Counted from the first letter of the stretch, positions 15,855 to 24,036 are shown. The stretch: DNA of 27,520 nucleotides from DATBRC01 sp036560485 (GCA_036560485.1 DATBRC010000060.1:1-27520), one strand, 5' to 3'. The notes: generated by a model from the letters alone, not told the origin. Numbers and translations are program-made.

Positions 15855-16613
15855 TTAAATTAGCCTTTCCGGTATCTCCTCCAATGGCGAAATTTCGCTC
15901 AACCAAATTTTGTTTGCATAGTTGGTAGCGACAGGCCGATGTAATGCGATCAGTTTGATCGCGATGTCGGAGATCGAATCCCGCATTGATTTTGTAGCTG
16001 AATTAGCCAACGACTTTGAGAAAGAGATGTTTTCCAAATCCTCGGTCAAGTCAATCATGAATAGGTCTGCCCTTACCACCTGCTCCGTATCAGATCGCTC
16101 GGATCGATCTTCAGAACGATCAATACGGGCATGAGGCCCGATCAATACATATGATTTGATATGCGATTCGCACAGCCCAAGCGATGCTAATGTTTGCCGC
16201 AGCACTTCAGCATGTCGTCTATTTTGTTCAATAGGCGATGGTGTAGGTTCAAAGGCTTGTCGCCAGTCGTTCCAACGCAGGAATTCTCCTTTGGCATTGA
16301 TTTTCAGGCCATCAGAAAAATACCTGGATTCCAAAATATAGAAACGATGACTGCTATGTATTAGCAAATGATCGATATGTGCTACGTGACCGTCGTCAAG
16401 TTCCAGACGCAAGTCATGAATAACGATCGTATTTTGATTATGCCTGAGATGGAAGTTGATAAGATAAGCTGCTTCACTTTCACTATTGACATCAGTGCGT
16501 AGAATACGAAGTTCACGCGCAATGGCAGCCTGTTTCTCTCTATCCGCAGTCAGAAAGATTTTCTCCAACGCTGAAATTGCAGCGTTTTTTTCATCCGGTG
16601 CTTTCAATATCAT
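15855..16613 (-). CDS. NERD (nuclease-related) domain protein
   Basis: 252 residues. After an N-terminal helix-rich segment, residues about 45-150 form the NERD domain: SEAAYLINFHL, then HDLRLELDDGHVAHIDHLLI, FYILESRYFSDGLKI and FLRWNDWRQAFEPTPSPIEQ with NRRHAEVLRQTL. The family resembles restriction-type nuclease folds; the acidic D..H..ExK core is present except that ExK reads ESR here, so activity is uncertain. There is no helicase or kinase partner domain. GAGGGG six bases before ATG 16613 is a strong ribosome binding site. It precedes the small zinc-ribbon gene and lies downstream of the persulfide dioxygenase gene, separated from it by a terminator. Confidence 0.75.
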   Translation of the reverse strand: MILKAPDEKNAAISALEKIFLTADREKQAAIARELRILRTDVNSESEAAYLINFHLRHNQNTIVIHDLRLELDDGHVAHIDHLLIHSSHRFYILESRYFSDGLKINAKGEFLRWNDWRQAFEPTPSPIEQNRRHAEVLRQTLASLGLCESHIKSYVLIGPHARIDRSEDRSERSDTEQVVRADLFMIDLTEDLENISFSKSLANSATKSMRDSISDIAIKLIALHRPVATNYANKIWLSEISPLEEIPERLI

Positions 16614-16675
16614 GTCTGTCCCCTCTGACTCTTTATCATTAGGTTAAGGATTTATACTAATTCGAATCCGGAAAG

Positions 16676-16700
16676 AAAAACATGCCATAAATATGGCATG
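16676..16700 (-). terminator. Rho-independent terminator of the persulfide dioxygenase gene
   Basis: On the minus strand CATGCCAT and ATGGCATG form a perfect 8-bp stem around ATTT, followed by TTTTTCTTTC. It starts eight bases after the stop codon. Its 18-base core is identical to the palindrome at 646-663. Confidence 0.75.
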
Positions 16701-16708
16701 CGGGCAGC

Positions 16709-17830
16709 TTATCCTTGTCGCCAAGGAAGCCCTTGAAAGCGCCAACCACCCTTTTGGCCGCGATGTGCATGCTCGTCGGGCTCGCCTTCGAAACCTTCAA
16801 GAATATTGTAGGCTTTCAGCCCAAGCAGCGTTGCACGTTTGGCTGCGGCGATAGAGCGCACACCACTGCGGCACAGGAATAGCACTTTCTTATCCTTCGG
16901 TGCAACTTGCATGAGGGTTTCATCGAATGCCGGATTGAGAGCCATACCAGGCCACTGCTTCCACGCCAATGCAACTGCGCCAGGAATAAAACCGACCCAT
17001 TCGCGTTCGGCATCGGTACGCACATCAACCAGTACGGCCCCGCCGCTCTGCCACCATGCATAGGCAAGTTGAGGTGCGACGTCGCCTGCATAATCATCGA
17101 CACCGCGCACCATATTCAAGTCCCCACCTGCATCATGGCGCCGGCCGGAGGTTAAGTTGGCCGGCACGGCTTCGTCTATGCGACGCGGGCGTGGCAAGTT
17201 AAGTGCATTCATGATGCTGACAAATTCGGTCAATGTCTTGCCTGCGACGCGTGCATTGCCTGCTTTCTCTGCGCCGATAGTCGAATGGCTACGTCCTTGA
17301 TAGTCATGTCCGGGCCAGACGATCGTGTCGTCCGGCAGAGAAAACAATACGCGGGTCAGACTGTCGTAAAGCGCTTCGGCACTACCGGATTGAAAGTCGG
17401 TGCGGCCGCAACCGTTGATCAGCAACGTGTCGCCGGTGAACACGTTATTACGCCATACATAACTCATGCTGCCATGCGTGTGACCTGGTGTATGCAGCAC
17501 GCGTATCGTTTCCCGTCCAAACGACAGCACATCGCCATCGTTGAGTTGTACCGCAGCGGTCATAATGCCGCAACCTGACGGTGCTGCAGTGCGCGCACCG
17601 GTGTGTTCCACTATCAGTCCCGCGCTGGTGATGTGATCGGCGTGCGCATGCGTTTCCAATGCCCACGCCAATTTAAGCTTGTGTTCCGCAAGGACTGCCA
17701 GATCGCGTTCAATCTGCTCATCGACCGGATCAATGATCAATGCTTCACGCGATTTTTCATCGAACAGCACGTAGGTATAGGTGCTGGAAGCCGAGTCGAA
17801 AAGCTGGATGGGATTCGTGGCGTTACTCAT
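16709..17830 (-). CDS. Persulfide dioxygenase-rhodanese fusion protein
   Basis: 373 residues from ATG 17830 (GGAG seven bases upstream); the longer frame to 17863 lacks such a site. Residues 1-235 are an ETHE1-type metallo-beta-lactamase fold: THAHADH (H61, H63, D65, H66), TPGHTHGS (H117) and GDTLLINGCGRTDFQ (D134), WPGHDYQ (H175). The predicted iron ligands are H61, H117 and D134. Residues about 250-373 are a rhodanese domain with active site LFLCRSGVRS (C320). Such fusions, known from Burkholderia, oxidise glutathione persulfide to sulfite and transfer a sulfur to give thiosulfate, a step in sulfide detoxification. No sulfide:quinone reductase or regulator is adjacent. A terminator follows the gene. 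Confidence 0.9.
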   Translation of the reverse strand: MSNATNPIQLFDSASSTYTYVLFDEKSREALIIDPVDEQIERDLAVLAEHKLKLAWALETHAHADHITSAGLIVEHTGARTAAPSGCGIMTAAVQLNDGDVLSFGRETIRVLHTPGHTHGSMSYVWRNNVFTGDTLLINGCGRTDFQSGSAEALYDSLTRVLFSLPDDTIVWPGHDYQGRSHSTIGAEKAGNARVAGKTLTEFVSIMNALNLPRPRRIDEAVPANLTSGRRHDAGGDLNMVRGVDDYAGDVAPQLAYAWWQSGGAVLVDVRTDAEREWVGFIPGAVALAWKQWPGMALNPAFDETLMQVAPKDKKVLFLCRSGVRSIAAAKRATLLGLKAYNILEGFEGEPDEHAHRGQKGGWRFQGLPWRQG

Positions 17831-17893
17831 TGCTATTCTCCGGATTGCCTGTATGGCTCGCAAGCAAAACCAGCAGGCAAATCGACATGCGGC

Positions 17894-17924
17894 AAAAATA
17901 AAAAGCCCGCCTCGTTGCGGCGGG
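17894..17924 (-). terminator. Rho-independent terminator, minus strand
   Basis: On the minus strand CCCGCC and GGCGGG form a 6-bp GC stem around a seven-base loop, followed by CTTTTTATTTTT. It would end a minus-strand transcript coming from about 17940-18100. No convincing gene is visible there: a frame of some 35 codons ending at TGA near 17941 lacks a usable start. It may instead serve a non-coding RNA. Confidence 0.6.
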
Positions 17925-18128
17925 TGGCTGAAAGATTGTCATAAATTCATGATGACGTCAATCGCGGTTTGCATACTGATCAAGGCGATGCTTTGTCCGG
18001 CGTCAAAACAAGCTATGGCTACGCTAACGCGGATCGCACAAAACGGTCAAACAGGCATCTTGCGGTAACAGGAATGCAGGCTATCGAATTTACTTTTCGC
18101 TAATTCATGCATTCAATTTGCATGGTAT

Positions 18129-18209
18129 TTCGTTAAAGAACGTGGTTTGCGAGCCGTTAACGAAGATGTGACATGACGTTTTGTTCGGCCTGTCGGAGTG
18201 GTAGGCCGA
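18129..18209 (+). promoter_or_regulatory. Two dyads in the leader of the exported protein gene
   Basis: TTCGTTAA (18129-18136) and TTAACGAA (18157-18164) are exact inverted copies. TCGGCCT (18185-18191) and AGGCCGA (18203-18209) form a second 7-bp stem. They lie 64-144 bases before the start codon at 18273, as an operator and a leader hairpin would. Function is unproven. Confidence 0.35.
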
Positions 18210-18272
18210 CTCTGAGCTTGTATTGTCAAATGGGTCTTACTCCGCAGCGCCTTTAGGTGATGGAGGTGACTT

Positions 18273-18707
18273 ATGCGACCCGAAATTCCAACTCGATCGA
18301 TACAGATATCTTCTGCAGCATCCTTTCTGACATCGACAATCTTCACCGCGCTAATTTTGCTTTTGATGTTGTTGCTTCTTCCTGCGCGCAGCAGCGCACA
18401 TTCGCTCAGCGTGAATGAATGCAAGGAAGGCAGCGACTTCATTAGAAATGCTGCAGTGGCGCGTGACAATGGCGCAGCCGAAACGAGTTTCATCGACAGG
18501 ATCAGCGACGATATTGAAATCATTCGCGCATTTCCACCGCAATTGCGTTGGTTTGTTCAGGATGACGACGATGCCAAGCTTCTTCTTTCCGCTGCTGTTA
18601 ATGTGTTCGATCATCCAAAATCTGCGCATGCGCATCAAGTCGACTTTTTCAATAATTGCATAGCGAATGCGAAAGCGACTGCCAGTGTGCGCAATATGGG
18701 CATGTAG
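18273..18707 (+). CDS. Hypothetical exported protein
   Basis: 144 residues. A strong hydrophobic signal (LILLLMLLLLPARSSAHS, ending about residue 43) indicates export to the periplasm. The mature part has two cysteines (C50 and a C near 127) that could pair, a helix-rich centre (FIRNAAVARDNGAAETSFID, RAFPPQLRWFVQDDDDAKLL) and a histidine-containing HAHQVDFF segment. I do not recognise a named family. The start is secure: GGAGG six bases before ATG 18273. It stands alone between two convergent/divergent minus-strand genes, with a structured leader upstream. Confidence 0.7.
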   Translation: MRPEIPTRSIQISSAASFLTSTIFTALILLLMLLLLPARSSAHSLSVNECKEGSDFIRNAAVARDNGAAETSFIDRISDDIEIIRAFPPQLRWFVQDDDDAKLLLSAAVNVFDHPKSAHAHQVDFFNNCIANAKATASVRNMGM

Positions 18708-18800
18708 GTTGGCGGTTTCGATGTGTGCAAACACGCAGATAAAATTTGCGTGATTGATCAGATGTCGATTAGAACAGGGCGATGCGCTGTTGATCGAACA

Positions 18801-19337
18801 TCACAGTCTTTTCGCAATGACCGCGTTTGAAATCAGTCGCCGCACTCCCCATTTGTGGAATGGCACGACGAAAAATAGATAGACCTTCCCAAACCTGTTA
18901 TTCACCATGCAAATGGTGGACACGACAACGCTTGTGGCCTCACCATCTGTTACCTTTAATATCGAGAGTCTGAAATCGAGATGCTTGTTGTCGCGTCCGG
19001 CGACTATTTCGTTTTCGGTCATGGACAAGATCGGCCAGACGCCGATTTTGTCACCGACACTGTAGTTGTTTTTGATTTCAAAGTTGATGATCTCGGCCGC
19101 ACTTGGTGCAGCAATCCCGAAGAGTGGAACAATACCATTCCGAAGGATCAAAGGAATCTTCATCCACATTGGATGGTGTGCAAAGATAGCCAGAAAAATG
19201 TCGACGATGCTGGCATGTGGATGGGTCAAATATGTGCGGTACGAATCTTTGAAATAAGCCGTCTCGATCAAGCGGCGATCGAGCACGCTGGTAGAGGGAA
19301 TATCGCATTTCACAACCTTCATATCAGTCCCGGCCAT
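18801..19337 (-). CDS. DUF2867 family protein
   Basis: 178 residues. Conserved blocks of DUF2867 are present: YFKDSYRTYLTHPHASIVDIF, AIFAHHPMWMK, AAEIINFEIKNNYSVGDKIG, ENEIVAGRDNKHLDFRLS, TSVVVSTICMVNNRFGKVYL and VPFHKWGVRRLI. No catalytic role is established that I know of. There is no signal peptide; the hydrophobic LILRNGIVPLFGI stretch is short. Start ATG 19337 has no clear ribosome binding site; ATG 19322, preceded by CGGGA, is an alternative. It is single on its strand, convergent with the exported protein gene. Confidence 0.8.
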   Translation of the reverse strand: MAGTDMKVVKCDIPSTSVLDRRLIETAYFKDSYRTYLTHPHASIVDIFLAIFAHHPMWMKIPLILRNGIVPLFGIAAPSAAEIINFEIKNNYSVGDKIGVWPILSMTENEIVAGRDNKHLDFRLSILKVTDGEATSVVVSTICMVNNRFGKVYLFFVVPFHKWGVRRLISNAVIAKRL

Positions 19338-19454
19338 TTTAATGTAGACATTGATGATAGCGCTTTCCGTCTATATGTCGATGCGATGAAGGCCACCAGC
19401 TAAATCAAAGCAGAAAGCTTTTCCGCAGGATCGCCCTACACATGCAGACAATCT

Positions 19455-20291
19455 TTAAGCCGCCAAAAAATCCAGTATCACGTCGATCTGATCGCCCGTC
19501 ATCAATGGCGGTGCGTGCCCTATTCCTTCAAATACGTGCGCTCTAGCCATCGGATTACGCCGCAACATTTCATCCAGCGTATCTTGCGTCAGTATTGCCG
19601 ATTCGCCTCCGCGCAAAATCAATACCGGAATTTTAATTTTGTCCCACAGAGCCCAGTCATCAACGTCACTTACTGCTTTTTTAAAGTTTTCCCGAATAGT
19701 CGGGTCATAGGCGAGACGCAAATTTCCATCTGCGGTTTTCGTCGTGCCGACACGTGCCAGGTGGCGCCACTGGACTGGCGTTAGCGTGCCGAATTTCGGG
19801 TACAACTTGCGGATAAAACTTTCTGCTTCGTCGTGATCTTTAAAGCGCTCGTCTTTTCCTATGTAGTTGGCAATAGTCGTGAGCGACTCTTTGCTGATAA
19901 ACGGTCCAACATCATTCAGCACCAAACGTTTTATGGGTGTGCCCGGCATGGCAGCCAGGTTCATTCCTATCACACCGCCCATCGACGTGCCGACCCAATT
20001 TACCTTTGTCGCTCCAATGCGCGTCAATAATGCTGCAGCATCGCGCAGGTATTGCGGATACCAGTAGTGGTCAGGCTTGATGTAATCACTCAAGCCTCGG
20101 CCAACGACATCCGGGCAAATGACCCGATAGTGATCCTCGCAAGCTTTGGCAAACCAATCAAAGTACCGGCTATTGAGTGTCAACCCGTGGTTGCATATAA
20201 CGATATTTTTATTAAGTGGATCACCCCACTCCGTATAGTGCAGCTGATGAAAACCGTCATTGTTCATCCCAAGGAAGGTGTGCTGTCTCAT
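19455..20291 (-). CDS. Alpha/beta hydrolase
   Basis: 278 residues. VICNHGLTLNSRYFDWFA (oxyanion region), VVGRGLSDY, NWVGTSMGGVIGM (nucleophile S103) and EGIGHAPPLM (H259) define an alpha/beta hydrolase with a cap domain at about 130-215. The acid position reads RGGESAILT; related enzymes often have SD there, so either E230 or a residue elsewhere must serve. The specificity is unknown. AAAGG five to six bases before ATG 20291 is a fair ribosome binding site. The short copy of the dyad repeat family lies only 17 bases upstream, within its likely promoter or leader. Confidence 0.85.
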   Translation of the reverse strand: MRQHTFLGMNNDGFHQLHYTEWGDPLNKNIVICNHGLTLNSRYFDWFAKACEDHYRVICPDVVGRGLSDYIKPDHYWYPQYLRDAAALLTRIGATKVNWVGTSMGGVIGMNLAAMPGTPIKRLVLNDVGPFISKESLTTIANYIGKDERFKDHDEAESFIRKLYPKFGTLTPVQWRHLARVGTTKTADGNLRLAYDPTIRENFKKAVSDVDDWALWDKIKIPVLILRGGESAILTQDTLDEMLRRNPMARAHVFEGIGHAPPLMTGDQIDVILDFLAA

Positions 20292-20308
20292 ATTTGCCTT
20301 TTATTTTT

Positions 20309-20365
20309 AGAGCATCTAACAAAATGCATCGGGCAAGGCGCGCCGACGTGTTTTGTTAGGTGCTC
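20309..20365. repeat. 57-bp dyad repeat element (short copy)
   Basis: AGAGCATCTAACAAAATGC on the left and TGTTTTGTTAGGTGCTC on the right are inverted relatives of the ends of the 190-bp element at 15405-15594; the internal GGGCAAGGCGCGCC pairs as well, so the unit can fold as one hairpin. It lies just upstream of the hydrolase start at 20291. The AT-rich stretch 20366-20716 contains no supported gene. Confidence 0.65.
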
Positions 20366-20716
20366 CTGGTTTAATTGGAAGTGTTAAAAAACACACTCGG
20401 TATTCCATCCTACTTATGAAATGAGTTCCAACAATAATGCAAGAGCATTCGGCCGTCTATTCAGGCTGTATCGATTTATCCATGCCTTATAAACTTTAAA
20501 AGTTTTCCTTAAATTTTTACCAATATTGCTGCCGACTATATTGTTAAAAATTGTTAAAAATAGTTCTTGGTAAGCGCCGATAAATTGCATATACTTTCCA
20601 TGCGGCAATAATAAAACGACTGGTTGAATCGTAATAAAAATACAAAATTCAGGGAGCTAGCCGCTCAATATAGTCATATCGCATAGCGCAAAGACGTGCG
20701 ATATAAAGGAGCAGTT

Positions 20717-21247
20717 ATGTTGTCCTTGAAGTCGAAAAAGATAAGCCTTGCTGTGCTGATGGCTTTGGTAAGTATTGATTGGTATGTGGAATTGCAAACA
20801 GCGGATGGGGGTTCATCGAGCACTGCAGATTCATATAGCTTGGGACAGTTATCGCAACATTTGCCTACGCTCAGAATAGTCCCATCGTCCACATTCGCAT
20901 CAGGCAGATTGCTTAACTTTGCCGACACCAGCAATAGTTCATTACCTTTTCAGGAGCTGTCGGCTCTTGCATTCACAACACCATTACAAATGGGACTGAC
21001 TCAACTATCCAGGCGTGAACCGGTACAGCAGCAAATCGATATTGCACAAGATAGTTTGAACAATCAAATAATAGTGAGTGAGGCACCGGCTCTGTCGTCA
21101 AGTATCAGCATTGACGCAGATAGCAAGCAGTCCACAACTGATGTGGCACCGGTAGCGCCACCTTCAAATAAAAAAGCAAAAGCCGACACGCCGCAAGCTG
21201 TCAATTTAATGAAACTGCTTGCGCTTTATTCGATGTTGCATCGATGA
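20717..21247 (+). CDS. Hypothetical protein, possibly exported
   Basis: 176 residues from ATG 20717, chosen because AAAGGAG lies five bases upstream; the frame is open to 20696. The N-terminus (LKSKKISLAVLMALVSIDW) is positively charged and hydrophobic, like a signal or anchor. The rest is rich in Ser, Thr, Ala, Gln and Pro with no cysteine and no recognisable fold; the C-terminus (VNLMKLLALYSMLHR) is a short amphipathic or membrane-associating helix. No family is recognised. Composition suggests a linker-like or surface/periplasmic protein. It is monocistronic; the upstream region is AT-rich. Confidence 0.55.
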   Translation: MLSLKSKKISLAVLMALVSIDWYVELQTADGGSSSTADSYSLGQLSQHLPTLRIVPSSTFASGRLLNFADTSNSSLPFQELSALAFTTPLQMGLTQLSRREPVQQQIDIAQDSLNNQIIVSEAPALSSSISIDADSKQSTTDVAPVAPPSNKKAKADTPQAVNLMKLLALYSMLHR

Positions 21248-21428
21248 ATGTGTTGCCGATAATGATGCTGTGATATTGCTGAAATTATCAATCTTGATAG
21301 CTAAAATGCCATTTTGTAGATTGGCTGCTTTGATTTTAATCAATCTCAATTAATGGATTGAAATCATGCACTTAACCAATGCGCATCCGAGTTATCCACA
21401 ATATTGTCCACGCTTAATGTGCGTAACT

Positions 21429-21528
21429 AGAGCAGTTTTCTTTCGCCTGTACGGGGCCAATCTCTAATCTGTGATGCTCACCGTACTATCCGACTTTGTC
21501 TCCCGTAAACGCGAAATAAAACTGCTCT
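21429..21528. repeat. 100-bp imperfect inverted repeat
   Basis: The left arm 21429-21455 (AGAGCAGTTTTCTTTCGC...CGGG) and right arm 21502-21528 (CCCGTAAACGCGAAATAAAA...) pair in 23 of 27 positions around a loop of 46 bases. The loop contains GTACGG-related sequence (CCGTAC) that can compete with the main stem. It lies between convergent genes at 21247 and 21559, so it may terminate both, but the long arms are more like a small mobile or RNA element. The rest of 21248-21558 shows no gene. Confidence 0.6.
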
Positions 21529-21558
21529 ATAAGCATCAAACAGGATCAGCTGGGGGGC

Positions 21559-22008
21559 CTAAACCGTCACCAGATTTGTATGACCAAATCCCTTCTCATA
21601 ATTTAATATCGAAATGATTTGCGGCGTAATTTTTAAAAACACTGCTTCACTCGCCTGTCCGGAATCCAGCCATTCAATTACTTGCGGAAAGCGCTTGATC
21701 ATGCAACCGGTTGCGCGCCTGATTTCATCTGAATCGCCCAGAATTTCGGCGAGACATCCCATCGATAATCCCTTGATCTGATTCCAGTTTTGATAATCGG
21801 TATTGATAGTCAGCGAGACTTTATTGTTGTGGCGGATATTCGCAATTTTCTGACTATCCTTGCCGACGCCGATATAGATCGTTAAACCATCATGCGCATA
21901 ACCCACAGTTGTCGCTTGTGGATACCCATCCGGTCGCACGGTAGCCAACGTCAAATCCTTGGCTTTGTCGAGTATGTTCAAGATAAATTCTTTATTCGCT
22001 TGGTCCAT
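21559..22008 (-). CDS. Pyridoxamine 5'-phosphate oxidase-like FMN-binding protein
   Basis: 149 residues from ATG 22008, which follows GGGGAAGAG; the longer frame to 22044 lacks a good site. The split-barrel pattern is clear: LTLATVRPDGYPQATTVGYA, LTIYIGVGKDSQKIANIRHN and KVSLTIN, then MGCLAEILGDSDEIRRA. Such proteins bind FMN, F420 or haem-like ligands; the specific cofactor cannot be assigned. It follows the methylglyoxal synthase gene by 36 bases on the same strand and is probably co-transcribed with it. Confidence 0.8.
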   Translation of the reverse strand: MDQANKEFILNILDKAKDLTLATVRPDGYPQATTVGYAHDGLTIYIGVGKDSQKIANIRHNNKVSLTINTDYQNWNQIKGLSMGCLAEILGDSDEIRRATGCMIKRFPQVIEWLDSGQASEAVFLKITPQIISILNYEKGFGHTNLVTV

Positions 22009-22044
22009 GATAAAACTCTTCCCCTTTTCGGTTCGATAGAGCAC

Positions 22045-22953
22045 TCATGCAAAACACTTGCTGCGCATATCCAGCAAACTTAACCATCGCTCCACACCGT
22101 TGGCATCGCTGCTGCAGGATGCATAATCGGTGACGGTACGTGCAGCGCGTTCAAGCAGTTGAATGTCGGCTTCGTGTTGACGTGCAACGTGCGGGTCTTC
22201 CAAAAACAGCACACGCCGGCATTGGCGATTCAAAATCAGTTCGGCGATTTGCGCATCGCCGCCTAACGGACCGCTCAGGAACGGCTGCACCCAATTGCGC
22301 CTTGCTTCGCTTCCTTTGATCTTTCGTGCCAGCTGATTCAGCAAGCCGCCGGTTGTACCGGTCGCGTAGCGAACTGCAAACCTGTCCAGCAATTCAAAAT
22401 GCTGTTCGACCAAGGCCAGCATGCGACCTTTCATCGCATCATGCGCAATCAGGGCAATATTTTCCGTCGCCAGGTTAAAAATGGCATCGAGTGTTGGATC
22501 AGGCGCAGCACCGACGGCTATGGCTTCAAGTTCCAGCCATTCGCGCGCGCCTGCGAGCGTTGATAGAAACGGTTTTCCATGAATGACGCATTGACGTTTG
22601 AGCGCCAAGGCTTCAGGAAAAGTGGACGATGGATCAGCCGGGTCCATCAAGTAGATGATGGCATCCAGAGATTTCGCGGCATCGACCTCGGCGATGCGCG
22701 ATACAAGCATCATCAAGCCGCCTTCGCGGCCATAAGGAAAGCGCTCGATCGACGGATACCCGGGCAACAAGTTATGAGCGCGCATTGCATCCAGCGTTCT
22801 TCCCACGACAACAAATTGCGGCTGCAAATAAGTCTCGATCGCTTCGCGTCCCTCCTGCAGCAATCGCACTAATGCCGAACCGGCAGCATCTTGATGCGCC
22901 CGGTTGGCGGCCAGGCCGATTCTGAAATGAGGTGGCGAATTAAGAGTAGGCAT
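22045..22953 (-). CDS. mgsA: Methylglyoxal synthase with an additional N-terminal MGS-like domain
   Basis: 302 residues, twice the usual 130-150. Residues about 160-295 match methylglyoxal synthase: IALIAHDAMK (H171, D172), YATGTTGGLL, SGPLGGDAQIAELI (D233), FLEDPHVARQHEADIQLLER (D253, H260, D263). These correspond to the E. coli catalytic and phosphate-binding residues, so dihydroxyacetone phosphate to methylglyoxal and phosphate is likely. Residues about 10-145 repeat the fold in degenerate form: the HD is lost (ANRAHQDA), the GGD reads GGLM, and DP remains (LMDPADP). The N-terminal domain may regulate or dimerise. The start has no strong ribosome binding site visible. It is followed by the PNPOx-like gene. 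Confidence 0.82.
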   Translation of the reverse strand: MPTLNSPPHFRIGLAANRAHQDAAGSALVRLLQEGREAIETYLQPQFVVVGRTLDAMRAHNLLPGYPSIERFPYGREGGLMMLVSRIAEVDAAKSLDAIIYLMDPADPSSTFPEALALKRQCVIHGKPFLSTLAGAREWLELEAIAVGAAPDPTLDAIFNLATENIALIAHDAMKGRMLALVEQHFELLDRFAVRYATGTTGGLLNQLARKIKGSEARRNWVQPFLSGPLGGDAQIAELILNRQCRRVLFLEDPHVARQHEADIQLLERAARTVTDYASCSSDANGVERWLSLLDMRSKCFA

Positions 22954-23101
22954 TCAACCTGGCATCGGCTTGGTAATCGATCGGCTTGAAAATAAGAAGT
23001 ATCAATGCAGTCATGCCGCTTATAAGGGATCGGCCAATCTTGCATGCAGCAATATTCAGCGGCACGTGATCAAGACCGGCCAAGCTCAAACAAGCAGTTT
23101 T

Positions 23102-23665
23102 CTACATCTTGCTGAGCATGCTCATGGACACATCGGCAGTATCCGCAGTCAATTCATCCTTACGTTGGCTGATACTCTCGCCTAGTGCTTCCAGATCAAC
23201 TTTCGCTTTTTTAACCGCCGGGAATATTTTTCCTTCTTCCTCTTTAATATGGTGATTAATGTATTCACCCAACACAAGGACTTTTGCATCGTAATATTCC
23301 TGATCAGGCTGCATCGTTTGCAATTGCCTGATTAATTCTTTTGCGTTGGCGTGTTCAACATAGGCTTCATCCAGTATCTCCCTGTTTGTGAAAGCTTCGC
23401 GAGCGGCTGGATAAAATAATTCTTCCTCGGCTTTTGTATGGATCGTAAGCTCAACGCAGATTTGCTGAACAAGCTCTTTTCTCTTGTCCTCGCTATTCTT
23501 GTGCCCGCATAGTTTTTCAAATTGTTTAAACAAGCCTTGCACTCGCTTGTGATCTTCACTCAGTACAGAGATTGCATCGTGTTTGGTGGAATGGCTTGTG
23601 CTCCTTCTTGCGTGCGTTGCGCCAGACTTTGCCTTCTTGTGCTGTGTGTGTTCTGTATGTTGCAT
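23102..23665 (-). CDS. Hemerythrin HHE domain protein
   Basis: 187 residues. After a 25-residue basic, histidine-rich N-terminus (HTEHTQHKKAKSGATHARR), a four-helix bundle carries the di-iron ligands: SEDHKRVQGLFKQFE, IHTKAEEELFYPAA, EHANAKELI and YINHHIKEEEGKIFPAV. The family binds oxygen or nitric oxide at a di-iron site; this one is cytoplasmic and could serve in oxygen sensing or iron/NO stress. A C-terminal helix (SISQRKDELTADTADVSM) is extra. AGGAG lies six to seven bases before ATG 23665. It is monocistronic with an imperfect dyad at 23698-23728 upstream. Confidence 0.85.
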   Translation of the reverse strand: MQHTEHTQHKKAKSGATHARRSTSHSTKHDAISVLSEDHKRVQGLFKQFEKLCGHKNSEDKRKELVQQICVELTIHTKAEEELFYPAAREAFTNREILDEAYVEHANAKELIRQLQTMQPDQEYYDAKVLVLGEYINHHIKEEEGKIFPAVKKAKVDLEALGESISQRKDELTADTADVSMSMLSKM

Positions 23666-23697
23666 GATGATCTCCTAAAATCGTAACTATCAAAATT

Positions 23698-23728
23698 AAG
23701 ATCAATCAAATTTTCATTGATCAATCTT
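23698..23728 (-). promoter_or_regulatory. Imperfect dyad upstream of the hemerythrin gene
   Basis: AAGATCAATCAA and TTGATCAATCTT are inverted arms agreeing in 10 of 12 bases around ATTTTCA. The dyad is 33-63 bases before ATG 23665, where an operator would lie. In the remaining 23729-24036 only a weak CGCTC/GAGCG stem (about 23940) is seen and no gene. Confidence 0.3.
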
Positions 23729-24036
23729 ATGACTTGCAGAAATATCGTACGTCGGGAATGTCTTTGCTAATACCAACAACAGCGATCCTATTTAGAGCAT
23801 TTTTCAGATGATCTTCATTTCAACCTTCCTCGAACAGAAAGAGTATTTATAGATCAAATATTTTGCTCTTGAGTTCCTTGTGAATTTAAAAAATCATTAA
23901 CAGAAGACCTTCATCTGAACAGCATGCACCGATAAGAAGCGCTCAATTGCAACGAGCGGGAACTGAGCTGGTCCGTTACCAGGTCTTAGTCATATTGGTT
24001 TATTTAACCTGTATTGGCAATGCAAGGTAAGAGAAA

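Noticed and set aside
20414..20608. 64-codon minus-strand frame in an AT-rich gap
   Set aside because: It opens with TTG, has no ribosome binding site, no family and low-complexity composition.
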